The notes: generated by a model not told the origin, from the sequence alone. A stretch of DNA of 64,000 nucleotides from Riemerella columbina (GCF_030517065.1 NZ_CP103950.1:1860001-1924000), one strand, 5' to 3'; shown: positions 35,167 to 44,103, numbered from the stretch's first letter. Made by a program: numbers and translations.

Positions 35167-36345
35167 ATGCAAGAAGATTTTTTTAAATACCAAGCTCAGA
35201 CCACGCCTTTTGCCTCTGGTTTTGAGGCTGAGAAAGCGGAGGGTAGTTATATTTATGGCAAAGATGGAAGAGCCTATTTAGACTTTGTAGCTGGCGTTTC
35301 TGCCAACACTTTGGGGCATTCTCACCCTAAGGTCATCGCTGCCATTAAGGAACAAGCCGACCGCTATCTGCACATTATGGTTTATGGAGAATACGCTCAG
35401 GAAAAGCCTGTAGCCTTGTGTAAACTCTTAGCCGAAGCCACACCAGCACCTTTGGAAATGACCTACTTGGTGAATAGCGGCGCCGAGGCGATAGAAGGTG
35501 CGCTAAAATTAGCCAAAAGATACACAGGAAGAGAGGAAATCATCGCGTTTAAAAATGCTTACCACGGCAATACCCACGGCGCCCTCAGCGTGGCTGGCAA
35601 CGAGTACCATAAGCGAGAATTTAGACCGCTACTTCCTATGGTCAATTTCATTGAGTTTAATAATACGGCGGATTTAGCCCAGATTACAGAAAAAACGGCT
35701 GGCGTCATTGTGGAAACCATCCAAGGGGCAGCCGGTTTTTTATTGCCTAATGAAGATTATCTTCTCCAACTAAAACGCCGCTGCGAGGCGGTAGGCGCTT
35801 TATTGATTTTAGATGAAATACAACCTGGTTTCGGGCGTACGGGTAAGTTGTTTGCGTTTGAGCATTATGGCATTGTCCCTGATATTTTGGTGATGGGCAA
35901 AGGGATGGGCAGCGGCGTTCCTGTGGGCGCTTTTATGAGTTCCAGAGCTATTATGCAGACTTTATCCCACTCGCCAAAGTTGGGGCATATTACCACTTTT
36001 GGCGGCAACCCTCTCATTGCGGCAGCTTGTCTTGCTACCTTAAAAGAGGTTTTGGAAAGCAATTTAATGGCGGAAATAGATGCCAAAGAGCAAGTGTTTA
36101 GAAGTTTGCTCCAGCATCCTAAAATTAAAAATATCAATGGTAGAGGGCTGATGCTTGCGGTTAATCTCGGCTCTCCTGAGTATACACTGAAAATAGCCAA
36201 ACGCTGTATGGAAAAAGGGTTGATTGTCTTCTGGCAACTCTACCGCAATGAATATCTTAGAATTTCGCCACCGCTCACCATTACCCAAGAGGAGATTACA
36301 AAAGGTTGTCAAATTATTTTAGAAGCCTTAGATGAGGTTGAATAA
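35167..36345 (+). CDS. Class III PLP-dependent aminotransferase (acetylornithine-type)
   Basis: 392-residue fold-type I aminotransferase. The PLP-binding region reads LILDEIQPGFGRTGKLFAFEHYGIVPDI, with the Asp that holds the pyridine nitrogen, and the PLP-Lys lies in VMGKGMGSGVPVG. The substrate loop is NSGAEAIEGALKLAKRYTG. This matches acetylornithine/ornithine aminotransferases, but the arginine genes are not nearby, so the exact amino donor is open. It ends before a bidirectional hairpin shared with nusG. Confidence 0.9.
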   Translation: MQEDFFKYQAQTTPFASGFEAEKAEGSYIYGKDGRAYLDFVAGVSANTLGHSHPKVIAAIKEQADRYLHIMVYGEYAQEKPVALCKLLAEATPAPLEMTYLVNSGAEAIEGALKLAKRYTGREEIIAFKNAYHGNTHGALSVAGNEYHKREFRPLLPMVNFIEFNNTADLAQITEKTAGVIVETIQGAAGFLLPNEDYLLQLKRRCEAVGALLILDEIQPGFGRTGKLFAFEHYGIVPDILVMGKGMGSGVPVGAFMSSRAIMQTLSHSPKLGHITTFGGNPLIAAACLATLKEVLESNLMAEIDAKEQVFRSLLQHPKIKNINGRGLMLAVNLGSPEYTLKIAKRCMEKGLIVFWQLYRNEYLRISPPLTITQEEITKGCQIILEALDEVE

Positions 36346-36367
36346 ATCTCTACAAAAGACAAAAGAA

Positions 36368-36400
36368 AAGAGCGACTTTTAATTATTTAAAGCCGCTCTT
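36368..36400. terminator. Bidirectional terminator between the aminotransferase and nusG
   Basis: 12-bp imperfect stem AAGAGCGACTTT / AAAGCCGCTCTT (one mismatch) with a 9-nt loop. The minus-strand T-rich side is better, so it mainly ends the nusG transcript. Confidence 0.75.
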
Positions 36401-36423
36401 CTCATTCATTAAAGCTTAATATT

Positions 36424-36966
36424 TTATAATTTTTCTACTTGCATGTAACTCAATTCTAACGGTGATTTTCTACCGAAAATGAGAACCATGACTTCAAGTT
36501 TCTTTTTATCTTCGTTGATTTTCTCAATGGTACCATTAAAGCCATTGAAAGGTCCATCAATCACCTTCACGCTTTCGCCCACAGTGAACGGAATTTCAAT
36601 ATCAGAAGCGAATTCTGAAAGTTCATCCATACGCCCAAGCATACGGTTCACTTCGGATTTTCTCATCGGCACTGGATCACCGCCTTTGGTTAAACTTAAA
36701 AAAGAAATAACACCTGGAATGTTTTTGATGATGTGTGGTACCTCTCCGCTTAAGTTGGCCTCCACCATTAAGTAACCTGGATAGTAAGGTTTTTCCTTTT
36801 GTACTTTTTTACCATTACGCATTTGTATGGTTTTTTCCATAGGGATAACCACTTGAGAAACAAAATCACCAAGACCTAATCTTTGGATTTCGTTTTCAAT
36901 ATAAGTTTTAACCTTATTTTCTTGTCCACTTATGGCTTTTAGCACATACCATTTAAGTTCACTCAT
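36424..36966 (-). CDS. nusG: Transcription termination/antitermination factor NusG
   Basis: Binds RNA polymerase and couples transcription with translation and Rho. The 180 residues hold the NGN domain (KWYVLKAISGQENKVKTYIE..., KPYYPGYLMVEANL) and a C-terminal KOW domain (FTVGESVKVIDGPFNGFNGTIEKINEDKKKLEVMV). It follows secE by 26 nt, but the usual rplK-rplA genes do not come next: a terminator and a convergent aminotransferase gene do. Confidence 0.97.
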   Translation of the reverse strand: MSELKWYVLKAISGQENKVKTYIENEIQRLGLGDFVSQVVIPMEKTIQMRNGKKVQKEKPYYPGYLMVEANLSGEVPHIIKNIPGVISFLSLTKGGDPVPMRKSEVNRMLGRMDELSEFASDIEIPFTVGESVKVIDGPFNGFNGTIEKINEDKKKLEVMVLIFGRKSPLELSYMQVEKL

Positions 36967-36992
36967 AGGAGGGGAAACAATTTAAGAAGCGA

Positions 36993-37199
36993 TTAGTTAA
37001 ATAAACTAATGAGTATATTAAAAGTATTGTTAATCAATCGACTAAAAAAAGAATCTACGCCAAAAGTAAATAGAGCTAATATGAGAGTAGATACAGCCAC
37101 CACAATGGTAGAAGACTGTAAATCTGGCCACTTCGGCCACTCTACTTTATCTTTAAACTCTATATAAGAATCTTTTAAAAAACTTACTAATGAACTCAT
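36993..37199 (-). CDS. secE: Preprotein translocase subunit SecE
   Basis: Small essential subunit of SecYEG. The 68 residues have one membrane helix (about 30-55) preceded by the amphipathic segment SYIEFKDKVEWPKWPDLQ, whose EWPxW motif is diagnostic. It starts only 13 nt after the 3' end of tRNA-Trp, so secE is on the same transcript and loses most leader when the tRNA is processed. Confidence 0.95.
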   Translation of the reverse strand: MSSLVSFLKDSYIEFKDKVEWPKWPDLQSSTIVVAVSTLILALFTFGVDSFFSRLINNTFNILISLFN

Positions 37200-37212
37200 T
37201 TTATTTAATTTG

Positions 37213-37283
37213 CACGGGCACTAGGATTCGAACCCAGATCAACGGTTTTGGAGACCGGTATCCTACCATTGGACGATGCCCGT
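37213..37283 (-). tRNA. tRNA-Trp (CCA)
   Basis: Minus-strand cloverleaf with a 7-bp acceptor stem ACGGGCA/TGCCCGT, D-stem GTCC, anticodon loop CTCCAAA (anticodon CCA) and the T-loop GTTCGAATC. The terminal CCA is not encoded. It lies between tuf and secE as is common in bacteria. Confidence 0.96.
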
Positions 37284-37288
37284 AGTTA

Positions 37289-37330
37289 AAAAAACTTCCG
37301 CTCAGAAGCGTTTCCTTACGGAAGTTTTTT
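37289..37330 (-). terminator. Terminator between tuf and tRNA-Trp
   Basis: 12-bp perfect stem AAAAAACTTCCG / CGGAAGTTTTTT with an 18-nt loop, followed by T on the minus strand. It ends 5 nt before the tRNA-Trp 5' end, with no promoter between, so tRNA-Trp-secE-nusG depend on read-through. Confidence 0.82.
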
Positions 37331-37350
37331 ATTGGATTATTGAATAGATA

Positions 37351-38538
37351 TTAGTCTAAGATTTCAGTAACCTGACCAGCACCTACTGTTCTACCACCTT
37401 CTCTGATTGCAAATCTAAGACCTACGTTAAGAGCGATTGGTTGAAGTAATTCTACAGTAATAGTTAAGTTATCACCAGGCATTACCATTTCTACACCTTC
37501 TGGTAAGAAGATCTCACCTGTAACATCCGTAGTTCTTACATAGAACTGAGGACGGTATTTGTTGTGGAATGGTGTGTGACGACCACCTTCTTCTTTAGAA
37601 AGGATATAAACCTCTGCTTTGAATTTTTTGTGTGGTGTTACAGAACCTTGCTTAGCGATTACCATACCTCTCTTGATATCAGTTTTTTCGATACCTCTAA
37701 GAAGTAATCCTACGTTATCACCAGCTTCACCTCTGTCTAAGATTTTTCTAAACATCTCTACCCCAGTTACAGTAGATGTTAATTTTTCATCTCCCATACC
37801 TACGATATCTACAGGGTCACCAGTGTTGATTACACCAGACTCAATTCTACCAGTTGCTACAGTACCTCTACCTGTAATAGAGAATACATCTTCAATTGGC
37901 ATCAAGAATGGCTTATCTTGATCTCTTACTGGTTGCTCAATCCAAGTATCTACTGCATCCATCAATGCGTTTACAGTATCTACCCACTGAGGTTCTCCGT
38001 TAAGAGCACCAAGAGCAGAACCTTGGATTACTGGAGAGTTATCTCCATCGTATTCATAAGTAGAAAGAAGGTCTCTTACTTCAAGTTCTACAAGCTCAAG
38101 AAGTTCAGCATCATCTACCATGTCTACCTTGTTCATGAAAACAACGATTCTCGGTACATTTACCTGACGACATAAAAGGATGTGCTCTCTTGTTTGAGGC
38201 ATAGGACCATCAGTAGCCGCTACCACAAGGATAGCGCCATCCATCTGAGCAGCACCAGTTACCATGTTTTTCACATAGTCGGCGTGACCTGGACAGTCAA
38301 CGTGAGCGTAGTGTCTGTTTTCAGTTTCGTACTCGATGTGAGCGGTGTTGATAGTAATACCTCTTTCTTTTTCTTCTGGTGCAGAGTCAATAGAAGAGAA
38401 ATCTTTTACTTCTGCAAGACCTTTGTCTGACAATACTTTAGAAATAGCAGCAGTCAAAGTCGTTTTACCATGGTCAACGTGACCAATAGTACCAATGTTC
38501 AAATGCGGTTTGTTACGATTAAACGTTTCCTTTGCCAT
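37351..38538 (-). CDS. tuf: Elongation factor Tu
   Basis: GTPase delivering aminoacyl-tRNA to the ribosome. 395 residues. G1 is GHVDHGKT (18-25), G3 is DCPGHADY, G4 is NKVD and G5 is GSAL. Domains II and III follow to the conserved end [11 protein letters not shown]. Codons favour the frequent ones, as usual for this abundant protein. Only one tuf copy is in the window. It is not next to the Thr-Tyr-Gly-Thr tRNA cluster, which lies about 11 kb upstream on the same strand. Confidence 0.98.
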   Translation of the reverse strand: MAKETFNRNKPHLNIGTIGHVDHGKTTLTAAISKVLSDKGLAEVKDFSSIDSAPEEKERGITINTAHIEYETENRHYAHVDCPGHADYVKNMVTGAAQMDGAILVVAATDGPMPQTREHILLCRQVNVPRIVVFMNKVDMVDDAELLELVELEVRDLLSTYEYDGDNSPVIQGSALGALNGEPQWVDTVNALMDAVDTWIEQPVRDQDKPFLMPIEDVFSITGRGTVATGRIESGVINTGDPVDIVGMGDEKLTSTVTGVEMFRKILDRGEAGDNVGLLLRGIEKTDIKRGMVIAKQGSVTPHKKFKAEVYILSKEEGGRHTPFHNKYRPQFYVRTTDVTGEIFLPEGVEMVMPGDNLTITVELLQPIALNVGLRFAIREGGRTVGAGQVTEILD

Positions 38539-38586
38539 GATTTTAATATTTAAATTACTTAATTTATTTTAACCTTTTTCGGTGTG

Positions 38587-38594
38587 CAAATATA
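38587..38594 (-). promoter_or_regulatory. tuf promoter, proximal -7 box
   Basis: Minus-strand TATATTTG with a TTTTTG 16 nt upstream (38611-38616). The 48-nt AT-rich leader contains no clear structure. Confidence 0.6.
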
Positions 38595-38711
38595 GTGTTT
38601 TTTTTTATAACAAAAATATTTTTATCAAAATTTATGATCTTGATAATGATTCCAGCGCTATACGCTACCGAAAAAAAGCCGCCTCAATGCCCTTTTTCTA
38701 AAAAAGGAGTG

Positions 38712-38719
38712 CAAAGATA
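38712..38719 (-). promoter_or_regulatory. Possible second, distal tuf promoter box
   Basis: Minus-strand TATCTTTG in the 225-nt gap between lpxH and tuf. A transcript from here would have a leader of about 170 nt that carries a weak hairpin (CCTTTTTCTAAAAAAGG, 38692-38708). Whether this box is used is unknown. Confidence 0.4.
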
Positions 38720-38763
38720 ATCTTTTTTCTTCAAAAAAGCAAAATTTCCTTGCTTGGTCTTTT

Positions 38764-39537
38764 TTACTCAGATGTAGCGTATTCTTTCAGCTCAAAATGA
38801 GCGCCATCATAAACGCCATAGGTAAAATAGCTGATCCAATCGCCTAAGTTAATATAATAAGCCTCTGGCGACAGATTCAACACCATTGGCAAATGCCGAT
38901 GCCCATAAACGAAATAGTCTATTTTTTCGGCTTTTAATTTATTTTTGGAGTACAAAATCAAAAACTCCTTATCTTCGCCCAAGAACGCCTTATCCTCCTC
39001 GCCGCTAATCATTTTATTTTTTTGAGAGAGGTACAATGCTAAGCGCATTGCTATATCGGGGTGGAGCCACCTAAATCCCCACTGTGCCAAAGGATGGGTA
39101 AAGAGTTTTTTCATCCTTTTGTAGCCTTTGTCCCCAGGACCTAAGCCATCGCCGTGCGCCAGAAGAAATTTTTTTTGATTGATTTGCACATATTGTTTTT
39201 CAAAAAAAACAGGGATTTCTAACTCTTCTTTAAAGTAGTTTTTCATCCATAAATCGTGGTTGCCTACAAAAAAATAAATCTGCACACCGCTATCTTTAAG
39301 TTCCGCTATTTTGCCTAAAAGCCTCACAAACCCTCTCGGCACCACATATTTCCACTCGTGCCAAAAATCAAACAAGTCGCCCATAAGAAATAAAGTATGG
39401 GCATCGGCTTTTATTTGGTCTAACCACTGCACAAACTTCCGCTCCCGAGGCTTACTCTCCTGCGGCGTAGGCGCTCCAAAATGTTGGTCAGAAGCGAAAT
39501 ATATTTTTTTACCTTCGGGGAGGTCTATTTTTATCAT
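38764..39537 (-). CDS. lpxH: UDP-2,3-diacylglucosamine diphosphatase (LpxH-type)
   Basis: Mn-dependent phosphoesterase making lipid X in lipid A synthesis. The 257 residues have the calcineurin-like metal motifs DQHFG (D-x-H), GDLFDFW (GDxxD), GNHDLW (GNHD/E) and HGD, then GHRH. The insertion between motifs (YKRMKKLFTHPLAQWGFRWLHP) fits the LpxH branch. It lies 15 nt after queD and is probably cotranscribed with it; the functions are unrelated. Confidence 0.93.
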   Translation of the reverse strand: MIKIDLPEGKKIYFASDQHFGAPTPQESKPRERKFVQWLDQIKADAHTLFLMGDLFDFWHEWKYVVPRGFVRLLGKIAELKDSGVQIYFFVGNHDLWMKNYFKEELEIPVFFEKQYVQINQKKFLLAHGDGLGPGDKGYKRMKKLFTHPLAQWGFRWLHPDIAMRLALYLSQKNKMISGEEDKAFLGEDKEFLILYSKNKLKAEKIDYFVYGHRHLPMVLNLSPEAYYINLGDWISYFTYGVYDGAHFELKEYATSE

Positions 39538-39552
39538 CAGAACCTTTTGTTT

Positions 39553-39996
39553 TTAGTTTTCTTCCGCCAGCCACTCGCCGTAAGAGTTTTCCGTTTCGTG
39601 GAGTTTTAAATAAGCTAAGCTGATGTGCTCTGGCAGCCTTTTCTTAATCTTCGCCGCAATGTCGTACAGCATATTCTCACAAGTTGGCTGATAATCGCAG
39701 AAAATGACTTTATGTCCTTTTTCTTCCAACTCCTGCCCCAGCACCTTGTGGGGTGAGCGCCCGTTCAGCAATACTGCGTGGTCCCAAACATCTACCACTT
39801 CTTCCTTCACGATTTTTTTAATATCGCCAAAATCCACCACCATTCCGTTTTTGGGATTGTCCAAATCATCAATAGGCTCGCCCTTAACCGTTACGAAAAG
39901 TTTATATGAATGCCCATGCATATTTTTGCATTTACCATCATAATGGTATAAAACATGCGCCGTTTCAAACGAAAAAATTTTAGTAATTCTAATCAT
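39553..39996 (-). CDS. queD: 6-carboxy-5,6,7,8-tetrahydropterin synthase (QueD)
   Basis: Converts 7,8-dihydroneopterin triphosphate in queuosine synthesis. The 147 residues show the Zn ligands H14, H27 and H29 (ETAHV...NMHGHSY), Cys23 in GKCKN (catalytic), and the DFGDIKK loop. The start is fixed by the promoter box, whose 3' end is 4 nt before the ATG. queE lies at 48317 in the same window, so two queuosine steps are encoded here but apart. Confidence 0.95.
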   Translation of the reverse strand: MIRITKIFSFETAHVLYHYDGKCKNMHGHSYKLFVTVKGEPIDDLDNPKNGMVVDFGDIKKIVKEEVVDVWDHAVLLNGRSPHKVLGQELEEKGHKVIFCDYQPTCENMLYDIAAKIKKRLPEHISLAYLKLHETENSYGEWLAEEN

Positions 39997-40000
39997 ACAG

Positions 40001-40008
40001 CAAAGATA
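40001..40008 (-). promoter_or_regulatory. queD promoter -7 box
   Basis: Minus-strand TATCTTTG, then CTGT and the ATG at 39996: exactly the same 15-mer (TATCTTTGCTGTATG) as at the dnaB start. Leaderless mRNA predicted. Confidence 0.6.
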
Positions 40009-40125
40009 ATTATTTTTTCTGAGTGTATTGCTGGGTTTTATACCTTATATATAGGATGGCAATTTTCCTATCTTTTTCAGCATCAATCTGAAAAAATATC
40101 TCTGGGCGCTTTCTCAAAAAAATAT

Positions 40126-40133
40126 TATCTTTG
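40126..40133 (+). promoter_or_regulatory. Ferritin gene promoter -7 box
   Basis: TATCTTTG, 17 nt before the ATG at 40151. Divergent from queD. Confidence 0.6.
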
Positions 40134-40150
40134 CTCAAAATTCTAAAATT

Positions 40151-40663
40151 ATGATGATTAGTCAAAAAATAGAGCAACTCATTAACGAGCAAATTACAAA
40201 GGAGCAATATGCGGCTCAATATTATTTAGCCATGGCAGCGTGGTTTTATGAGCAAGATTTAGATGGCATTGCCAATTATTTTCGTGTGCAAGCCAAAGAA
40301 GAATTGATGCACGCTGACAAGATGTTTGATTTCCTTAACGATGTAGGGGGCAAAATCAAAATGGGGGCTATAGAAGCTCCACCACAAGATTTTAAAGATG
40401 CTCAGGATATTTTTGAAAAGGCATTAGCCCACGAAAAAGAAGTCACCAAAAGCATCTTCAACATCTACAAAACCGCTACTGATGAAGGCAATTATGCCAC
40501 TTGCTCTTTCCTACAATGGTTCATCAATGAGCAAGTAGAAGAGGAAGCCTCGGCATCTCAATTGGTGGCCAAAATCAAAATGGTGAAGGACAACAATTCC
40601 GCACTTTACCTTTTCGACCAAGAGTTAGCACAGCGCAATTTCCAAGGCGATACCGCACAATAA
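40151..40663 (+). CDS. ftnA: Ferritin (non-heme, FtnA-type)
   Basis: 24-mer iron-storage protein with ferroxidase activity. The 170 residues form the four-helix bundle with ferroxidase ligands in EQYAAQYYLAMAAWF (Glu), KEELMHADKMF (Glu, His) and FINEQVEEE (Glu). No heme-binding Met is obvious, so it is ferritin rather than bacterioferritin. Two ATGs are adjacent at 40151 and 40154. A hairpin terminator follows at once. Confidence 0.95.
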   Translation: MMISQKIEQLINEQITKEQYAAQYYLAMAAWFYEQDLDGIANYFRVQAKEELMHADKMFDFLNDVGGKIKMGAIEAPPQDFKDAQDIFEKALAHEKEVTKSIFNIYKTATDEGNYATCSFLQWFINEQVEEEASASQLVAKIKMVKDNNSALYLFDQELAQRNFQGDTAQ

Positions 40664-40673
40664 TTAAAAACTT

Positions 40674-40709
40674 AAAACCTTGCTTACCCTATTGTAAGCA
40701 AGGTTTTTT
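40674..40709 (+). terminator. Ferritin gene terminator
   Basis: 14-bp perfect stem AAAACCTTGCTTAC / GTAAGCAAGGTTTT with a 6-nt loop and six T. Confidence 0.9.
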
Positions 40710-40733
40710 ATCATCAACAAACCCATTTTCACT

Positions 40734-42227
40734 ATGTATATTTATGGTATTGATTTTCTCAGCATAGAGAATGTTTTAGAAATATTAGAAAATCCTGCAA
40801 AAGCCCAACTCAATGATGCGGCGAGACAGCAAATTTTAAAATCTGAGGAGAATGTGAAGCACATCGTAGCCTCTGACCGTACCGTTTATGGCATCAATAC
40901 GGGCTTTGGTCCCCTCTGCGACACCAAAATATCCGAAGAAGCCACCGCACAACTGCAACACAACCTCATCATCAGCCATGCCGTAGGCGTAGGAAAACCG
41001 ATTGAGAAAAAATTATCCAAACTGATGATGATTGCCAAAATCCACGCACTGTCCAAAGGCTTCTCTGGCGTTTCCCTTGAGATGATAGAGCGTTTGATTT
41101 TAATGCTGGAGAAAGACCTCATCCCGGTGGTTCCTGGACAAGGCTCGGTGGGGGCGTCTGGTGATTTGGCGCCACTTTCTCACTTGGTGCTTCCTTTAAT
41201 TGGCTTGGGTGAAATCTGGGAAAACAATCAACCTCAACCCGCTGCGGAGGTTTTGAAAAAACACCAAATAACGCCACTCAAACTAAAAGCGAAAGAAGGT
41301 TTAGGGCTCATCAATGGCACGCAGTTTATTTTAGCCCACAGCATTCTCGGGTTAGAAAAGATGAAATACCTTTTAGATTTAGCCGATATGGCAGCTGCAA
41401 TGTCCTTAGAAGCCTACCGAGGTTCTGCAAGTCCTTTCAAAAAGGAATTACACGAAATAAGACCTTACGCTGGCACCCAACAAGTGGCAGAACGGATGCG
41501 GCTTTTCCTCAAAGATTCTGAAAATCTTAACGCCCACCAAGATTGTGACCGCGTGCAAGACCCTTATTCTATGCGCTGCGTGCCTCAAGTCCATGGCGCC
41601 AGCCGAAATGCCTACCTTCATTTAAAACAAATGGCAGAGGTAGAGCTCAACTCCGTGACGGACAACCCTATTGTACTGAGTGCGGAAGAAAGTATTTCTG
41701 GCGGTAATTTCCACGGGCAACCTATGGCGCTCCCTTTGGATTACGCCACGCTGGCAGCGGCAGAACTCGGCAATATTTCCGATAGAAGATGCTACCTATT
41801 GATAGAAGGGAAATTCGGATTACCAAGATTACTGACTACCAGCTCAGGGCTCAATTCTGGATTTATGATACCACAATACACCACTGCGGCTTTAGTTACG
41901 GAGAATAAGACGCTTTGTTTCCCTGCCTCGGCAGACTCTATCCCAACCAGTTTGGGGCAAGAGGATCATGTGTCTATGGGCAGTATTTCTGGGCGAAAAT
42001 TCAACCAAGTTTTGGATAATTTGGTCAATATTTTTGCTGTGGAACTGATGTACGCTGCCCAAGGTTTAGAGTTTAGAAGACCTGCCCAATGTTCCGATAT
42101 TATTGAGGAAAATTTCAGCATTATCCGTTCTGTGGTTCCTAAATTAGAAGAAGACCGCCTCATCGGTAAAGATATGCTGAAGATTGCCCAACTGATTAGA
42201 GAGCGGGCATTTAAGGTAGCGCCATAA
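40734..42227 (+). CDS. hutH: Histidine ammonia-lyase
   Basis: Deaminates histidine to urocanate, first step of the Hut pathway. The 497 residues contain the MIO prosthetic-group triad A141-S142-G143 (GSVGASGDLAPLSH), the YGINTGFG active-site loop and the FHGQPMALPLD motif. Length is standard. No hut gene adjoins it; hutI is 21 kb away. It is convergent with the DUF4251 gene, and its start has no clear -7 box. Confidence 0.95.
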   Translation: MYIYGIDFLSIENVLEILENPAKAQLNDAARQQILKSEENVKHIVASDRTVYGINTGFGPLCDTKISEEATAQLQHNLIISHAVGVGKPIEKKLSKLMMIAKIHALSKGFSGVSLEMIERLILMLEKDLIPVVPGQGSVGASGDLAPLSHLVLPLIGLGEIWENNQPQPAAEVLKKHQITPLKLKAKEGLGLINGTQFILAHSILGLEKMKYLLDLADMAAAMSLEAYRGSASPFKKELHEIRPYAGTQQVAERMRLFLKDSENLNAHQDCDRVQDPYSMRCVPQVHGASRNAYLHLKQMAEVELNSVTDNPIVLSAEESISGGNFHGQPMALPLDYATLAAAELGNISDRRCYLLIEGKFGLPRLLTTSSGLNSGFMIPQYTTAALVTENKTLCFPASADSIPTSLGQEDHVSMGSISGRKFNQVLDNLVNIFAVELMYAAQGLEFRRPAQCSDIIEENFSIIRSVVPKLEEDRLIGKDMLKIAQLIRERAFKVAP

Positions 42228-42246
42228 GCATTTTAAAAATAAAATT

Positions 42247-42765
42247 TTAAGGCTTAATAGGCTTCATTTCTCCATCAAAGGAAATGGGCTGTCTATCGTT
42301 ACTATCTATAGAAACATAAGCTCTCCCATTAGGAAAAACCTCTATAAAAATTTGGTTAATCTCACTATGGTTGACTTTAATTTTGTAGAGGTTATTTTTC
42401 TTGGTGGCAGTGAGCGCAACGCTAAAATCTTGGGTTTCTAACTTCAATCCGTTTTTTGAGGGGTTTAAAGAAGCATTATAAGCACGCCCAAAATACGGCA
42501 AATCCACTTTAAGGCTATCATTCTTCAAACTTAAAGTATAACCTGGGTCTAAATCGAGCATCTGGCTACTGTTGGTATTGGGGAGCGCATTCATCACGCG
42601 GACCACATCCATATTGTTGGGGATGGCTCTACGGGCTAAAAATGTAAACTCGGTAGTCGTGCCCCAAAAGCCTTCTGGAACGGCGGTTTGTGTCACCTTT
42701 TGGTTATGGCAAGAAGACAGTCCAAGTGCCATCATCAAGCTGGCGAGTAATATCATTGTTCTCAT
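42247..42765 (-). CDS. DUF4251 domain lipoprotein
   Basis: The frame runs to 43053 but overlaps the divergent M48 gene; the start at 42765 (MRTMILLASLMMALGLSSC) gives 172 residues with a lipoprotein signal, Cys at position 19. The domain matches DUF4251 by its strands: VDLPYFGRAYNA, LKLETQDFSVA, YKIKVNHSEINQIFIEVFPNGRAYVSIDSNDRQPISFDG. This family is frequent in Bacteroidetes and of unknown function. Confidence 0.85.
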   Translation of the reverse strand: MRTMILLASLMMALGLSSCHNQKVTQTAVPEGFWGTTTEFTFLARRAIPNNMDVVRVMNALPNTNSSQMLDLDPGYTLSLKNDSLKVDLPYFGRAYNASLNPSKNGLKLETQDFSVALTATKKNNLYKIKVNHSEINQIFIEVFPNGRAYVSIDSNDRQPISFDGEMKPIKP

Positions 42766-42865
42766 TGTCAAGGGTTTTAAAATACGATGTAAATTTAGAA
42801 AAAAAAAATAGGATTTACTTTTCTTTTGGAATAATAATTGTTTACTTTGCAAAAAATAACATCTT

Positions 42866-43675
42866 ATGAAAATTAAAAATATATTGGGTTTAGGCGCGTT
42901 AGCCATCAGCATAGCGGCGTGTACCACCAACCCACTCACAGGGCGTTCTTCTTTACAAATGATGAACAATAATGAGCTCGCCTCTATGGCGCTACAGCAA
43001 TACCAATCTACCTTATCCCAAGCCAAGGTGATCAATGGGACTACTGATGCCAAAAATGTGAAAAATGTAGGTGTAAGAATTAAAAATGCCGCAGAAAATT
43101 ACTACCGTTCCATCGGTAGAGAAGCCGATTTACAATCTTACCAATGGGAGTTCAACCTCCTTGATGATAAGCAAGTGAATGCTTGGTGTATGCCGGGTGG
43201 CAAGGTAGCGTTTTATACTGGCATTATGCCAATTTGTAAAAACGAAACAGGCGTAGCCGTTGTTATGGGGCACGAGGTTTCTCACGCTTTGGCAGGTCAT
43301 GGTAACGAGAGAATGTCTTCCGCAATGATTGCCCAAGGCATCGGTATAGCGGGAGGGTTGAGCCTCAAAAATGAAAATATGAGAAAGGTTTTTGCTATTG
43401 CATATCCTCTTGGGGCGCAGGTCACTTTGCTCGCTTATGGTAGAAATCAAGAGTTAGAAGCCGACCAAATGGGGCTTTATCTTATGGCAATGGCTGGCTA
43501 CGACCCACGCGAAGCGCAACCGTTTTGGGAAAGAATGGAAACCTCGTCTGGCAATGGTAGCCGTCCGCCAGAGTTCCTCTCTACCCACCCTAATCCAGAG
43601 CACAGAAGAGCCGATATTCAGAAACATTTACCGAGAGCTTTAGCCTTCTACCAGAAAGCGGGGGGCAAACTTTAA
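42866..43675 (+). CDS. M48 family metalloprotease, lipoprotein
   Basis: Zinc endopeptidase of the LoiP/Oma1-like group, anchored in the envelope. The 269 residues have a lipoprotein signal (lipobox IAAC, Cys19), the zinc motif H136-EVSH140 with E137 catalytic, and the third ligand in QELEADQMG (Glu near 193). It probably degrades misfolded envelope proteins. A -7-like box (TTACTTTG) lies before the ATG. It is followed at 46 nt by a small membrane protein, perhaps in the same transcript. Confidence 0.93.
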   Translation: MKIKNILGLGALAISIAACTTNPLTGRSSLQMMNNNELASMALQQYQSTLSQAKVINGTTDAKNVKNVGVRIKNAAENYYRSIGREADLQSYQWEFNLLDDKQVNAWCMPGGKVAFYTGIMPICKNETGVAVVMGHEVSHALAGHGNERMSSAMIAQGIGIAGGLSLKNENMRKVFAIAYPLGAQVTLLAYGRNQELEADQMGLYLMAMAGYDPREAQPFWERMETSSGNGSRPPEFLSTHPNPEHRRADIQKHLPRALAFYQKAGGKL

Positions 43676-43721
43676 CCTCAAAAAAGGTAAACATTAAAAA
43701 ATTGACTTAAAAAACAAACTT

Positions 43722-44036
43722 ATGAAAAATTTAACCATTATCGGTATTATTTTAACGGCTATTGCGGCGTTATTATTCTATTTTACCACAGATTTTAGAG
43801 CCAATGCCATTACCCTTTCGCATTTTATGGGGATTATGGGTGGCATCGGTATAGGGTTGATTATCGGTGGTTTGGTAGGCTACATTAGCAAAGGTAATGC
43901 GGTAAAAGAAGCCGCCAAAAGAAGAGAGTTTGAACGCCTCCAAAAAGAAAAAGTGGAGATTGAAAAACAAGCGGCAGCCCTTGCCAACCAACAAGCCATA
44001 ACGGAAGCGCAGAACAACGGCACTTCTCAAATATAA
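43722..44036 (+). CDS. Small two-helix membrane protein with coiled-coil tail
   Basis: 104 residues. Two membrane segments (about 3-22 and 34-56, Gly-rich GIMGGIGIGLIIGGLVGYI) are followed by a Lys/Glu coiled-coil tail (about 60-95) facing the cytoplasm. I do not recognise a family. It lies 46 nt after the M48 protease gene and ends at a strong terminator, so it may be in that unit. Confidence 0.72.
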   Translation: MKNLTIIGIILTAIAALLFYFTTDFRANAITLSHFMGIMGGIGIGLIIGGLVGYISKGNAVKEAAKRREFERLQKEKVEIEKQAAALANQQAITEAQNNGTSQI

Positions 44037-44038
44037 CA

Positions 44039-44074
44039 AAAAACGGTCGCGGAATATCTCCAGCGACCGTTTTT
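44039..44074. terminator. Bidirectional terminator
   Basis: 12-bp stem AAAAACGGTCGC / GCGACCGTTTTT with a 12-nt loop. T tracts occur on both strands, so it ends both the small membrane protein gene and the mla-outer membrane gene. Confidence 0.9.
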
Positions 44075-44103
44075 ATTGATACTCATTTTATGTTTTGTAT
44101 TCT

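Noticed and set aside
37619-38430. Reading frames opposite tuf
   Set aside because: They are shadows of a strongly conserved gene; no start signals or family resemblance.
42766-43053. Upstream extension of the DUF4251 gene
   Set aside because: It lies opposite the M48 gene start and gives no signal peptide; the ATG at 42765 gives a lipobox.
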